Source: Gordonia paraffinivorans NBRC 108238 (lineage in GTDB: Bacteria > Actinomycetota > Actinomycetes > Mycobacteriales > Mycobacteriaceae). Taken from it: a stretch of DNA of 42,795 bases. A program made the position numbers and the translations under genes. The DNA lies in the NCBI RefSeq assembly GCF_000344155.1, contig NZ_BAOQ01000041.1, positions 1 to 42,795 on the forward strand. The letters are read 5' to 3'. This document shows, in pieces, positions 42,476 through 42,795 of this stretch (its first letter is position 1; every line of letters begins with the position of its first letter). The notes below the pieces were generated by a model that did no database searches, was not told the DNA's origin, and saw only the letters and a list, made by a program, of their open reading frames with translations.

Positions 42476-42743
42476 CGGTGTCTCCTGCCTGTGGCGATAT
42501 AGAAAAGCGTACCGAAGCCCCTGTTACCGGGGACACATCGAATGTTCCCGCCGGGTTGCGACCACGGACCTACCACCGGGCCCGTCGGCATGCTCGTACC
42601 CGGCGCCGGCGGGCGCCACACCATCAGGCAGGACGACAACGACTGCGAGTGCGCCCGGGCGCCCACGCCCCGTGGACGCCTCGCCGAACAGCCCGCTCCA
42701 CGCGGCCTGACGGCCCGCCCGGGACGGGACCGGACAACACGAA
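42476..42743. other. Intergenic region without a supported gene
   Basis: Upstream of the cyclase gene and up to the right-edge hairpin. The AT-rich stretch TATAGAAAAGCGTACC (about 42499-42514) may hold the cyclase promoter on the minus strand. Open frames here have no coding features: Arg/Pro-rich, no homology recognised, no ribosome site. Confidence 0.6.
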
Positions 42744-42776
42744 CCGGCACCCGCGCGGGGGATGCGCGGGTGCCGG
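42744..42776. terminator. Hairpin at the right edge
   Basis: CCGGCACCCGCGC (42744-42756) pairs perfectly with GCGCGGGTGCCGG (42764-42776) around a 7-nt loop. It probably terminates a minus-strand or plus-strand gene lying beyond the window. Confidence 0.65.
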
Positions 42777-42795
42777 CGGGATACCGGCCCGGCCG

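Overview
The window is high-GC, gene-dense actinobacterial DNA. GTG starts, 4-nt start/stop overlaps, an Rpf protein, a bacterial XPB helicase, two Pro-rich membrane Ser/Thr kinases, a ChoD-type oxidase and many acyl-CoA dehydrogenase/TetR genes point to a mycolic-acid-containing member of the Mycobacteriales, most likely Gordonia or a close relative (the genus is inference). From about 12.4 to 32.8 kb the gene order follows, from memory, Mycobacterium tuberculosis Rv0877-Rv0858c in reverse: DUF3027 protein, MFS protein, DUF2771-like protein, CspB-type protein, Rv0870c-like protein, moaA, moaD, rpfA, moaE, mog, moaC, Rv0863-like protein, helicase-associated protein, XPB and dapC. Local additions are a kinase-RCC1 fusion, a flavin reductase, an MpaB-type oxygenase and a second kinase; the fadA/fadB genes of M. 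tuberculosis are absent between XPB and dapC.

Layout. 1-0.75 kb: tail of an IS256-type transposase with a possible element end, then a small lipoprotein gene broken by a frameshift. 0.8-3.2 kb: a two-gene operon of an APH-fold kinase and an acyl-CoA dehydrogenase, equivalent to the two halves of ACAD10/11 (LvaA/LvaC-like). 3.2-6.7 kb: a large membrane-anchored beta-propeller protein and a PAP2 phosphatase. 6.9-9.5 kb: a hemerythrin-like protein, a second acyl-CoA dehydrogenase and its divergent TetR regulator. 9.6-13.2 kb: a sacsin-type ATPase-domain protein behind a DUF3027 protein. 13.3-16.3 kb: MFS protein, DUF2771-like protein and cold-shock protein. 16.5-21.6 kb: molybdopterin genes in two convergent groups around rpfA, which has a CRP-type site and a c-di-AMP (ydaO) riboswitch. 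21.9-29.6 kb: kinase-RCC1, helicase-associated/WYL-like protein, MpaB-type oxygenase and XPB. 29.6-33.8 kb: second kinase, dapC and an F420-type oxidoreductase. 34.0-37.9 kb: tetR-BVMO-choD operon behind a perfect 18-bp palindrome. 38.0-42.5 kb: alkB with an SOS box, a small membrane protein, a secreted protein, an SDR and a membrane adenylate cyclase. The last 320 bases hold no supported gene.

Themes. The rpfA leader appears to combine a cAMP-CRP site with a c-di-AMP riboswitch, and a class III cyclase is encoded in the same window. Three proteins share one plan: Pro-rich cytoplasmic part, one membrane segment and an extracellular sensor-like domain (PQQ-like propeller, RCC1 propeller, Cys-rich domain); two of them are Ser/Thr kinases. 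The best candidates for under-described biology are the kinase with a seven-blade, cysteine-paired RCC1 ectodomain inside the conserved moa/XPB block, the large propeller protein, and the sacsin-like/DUF3027 pair.
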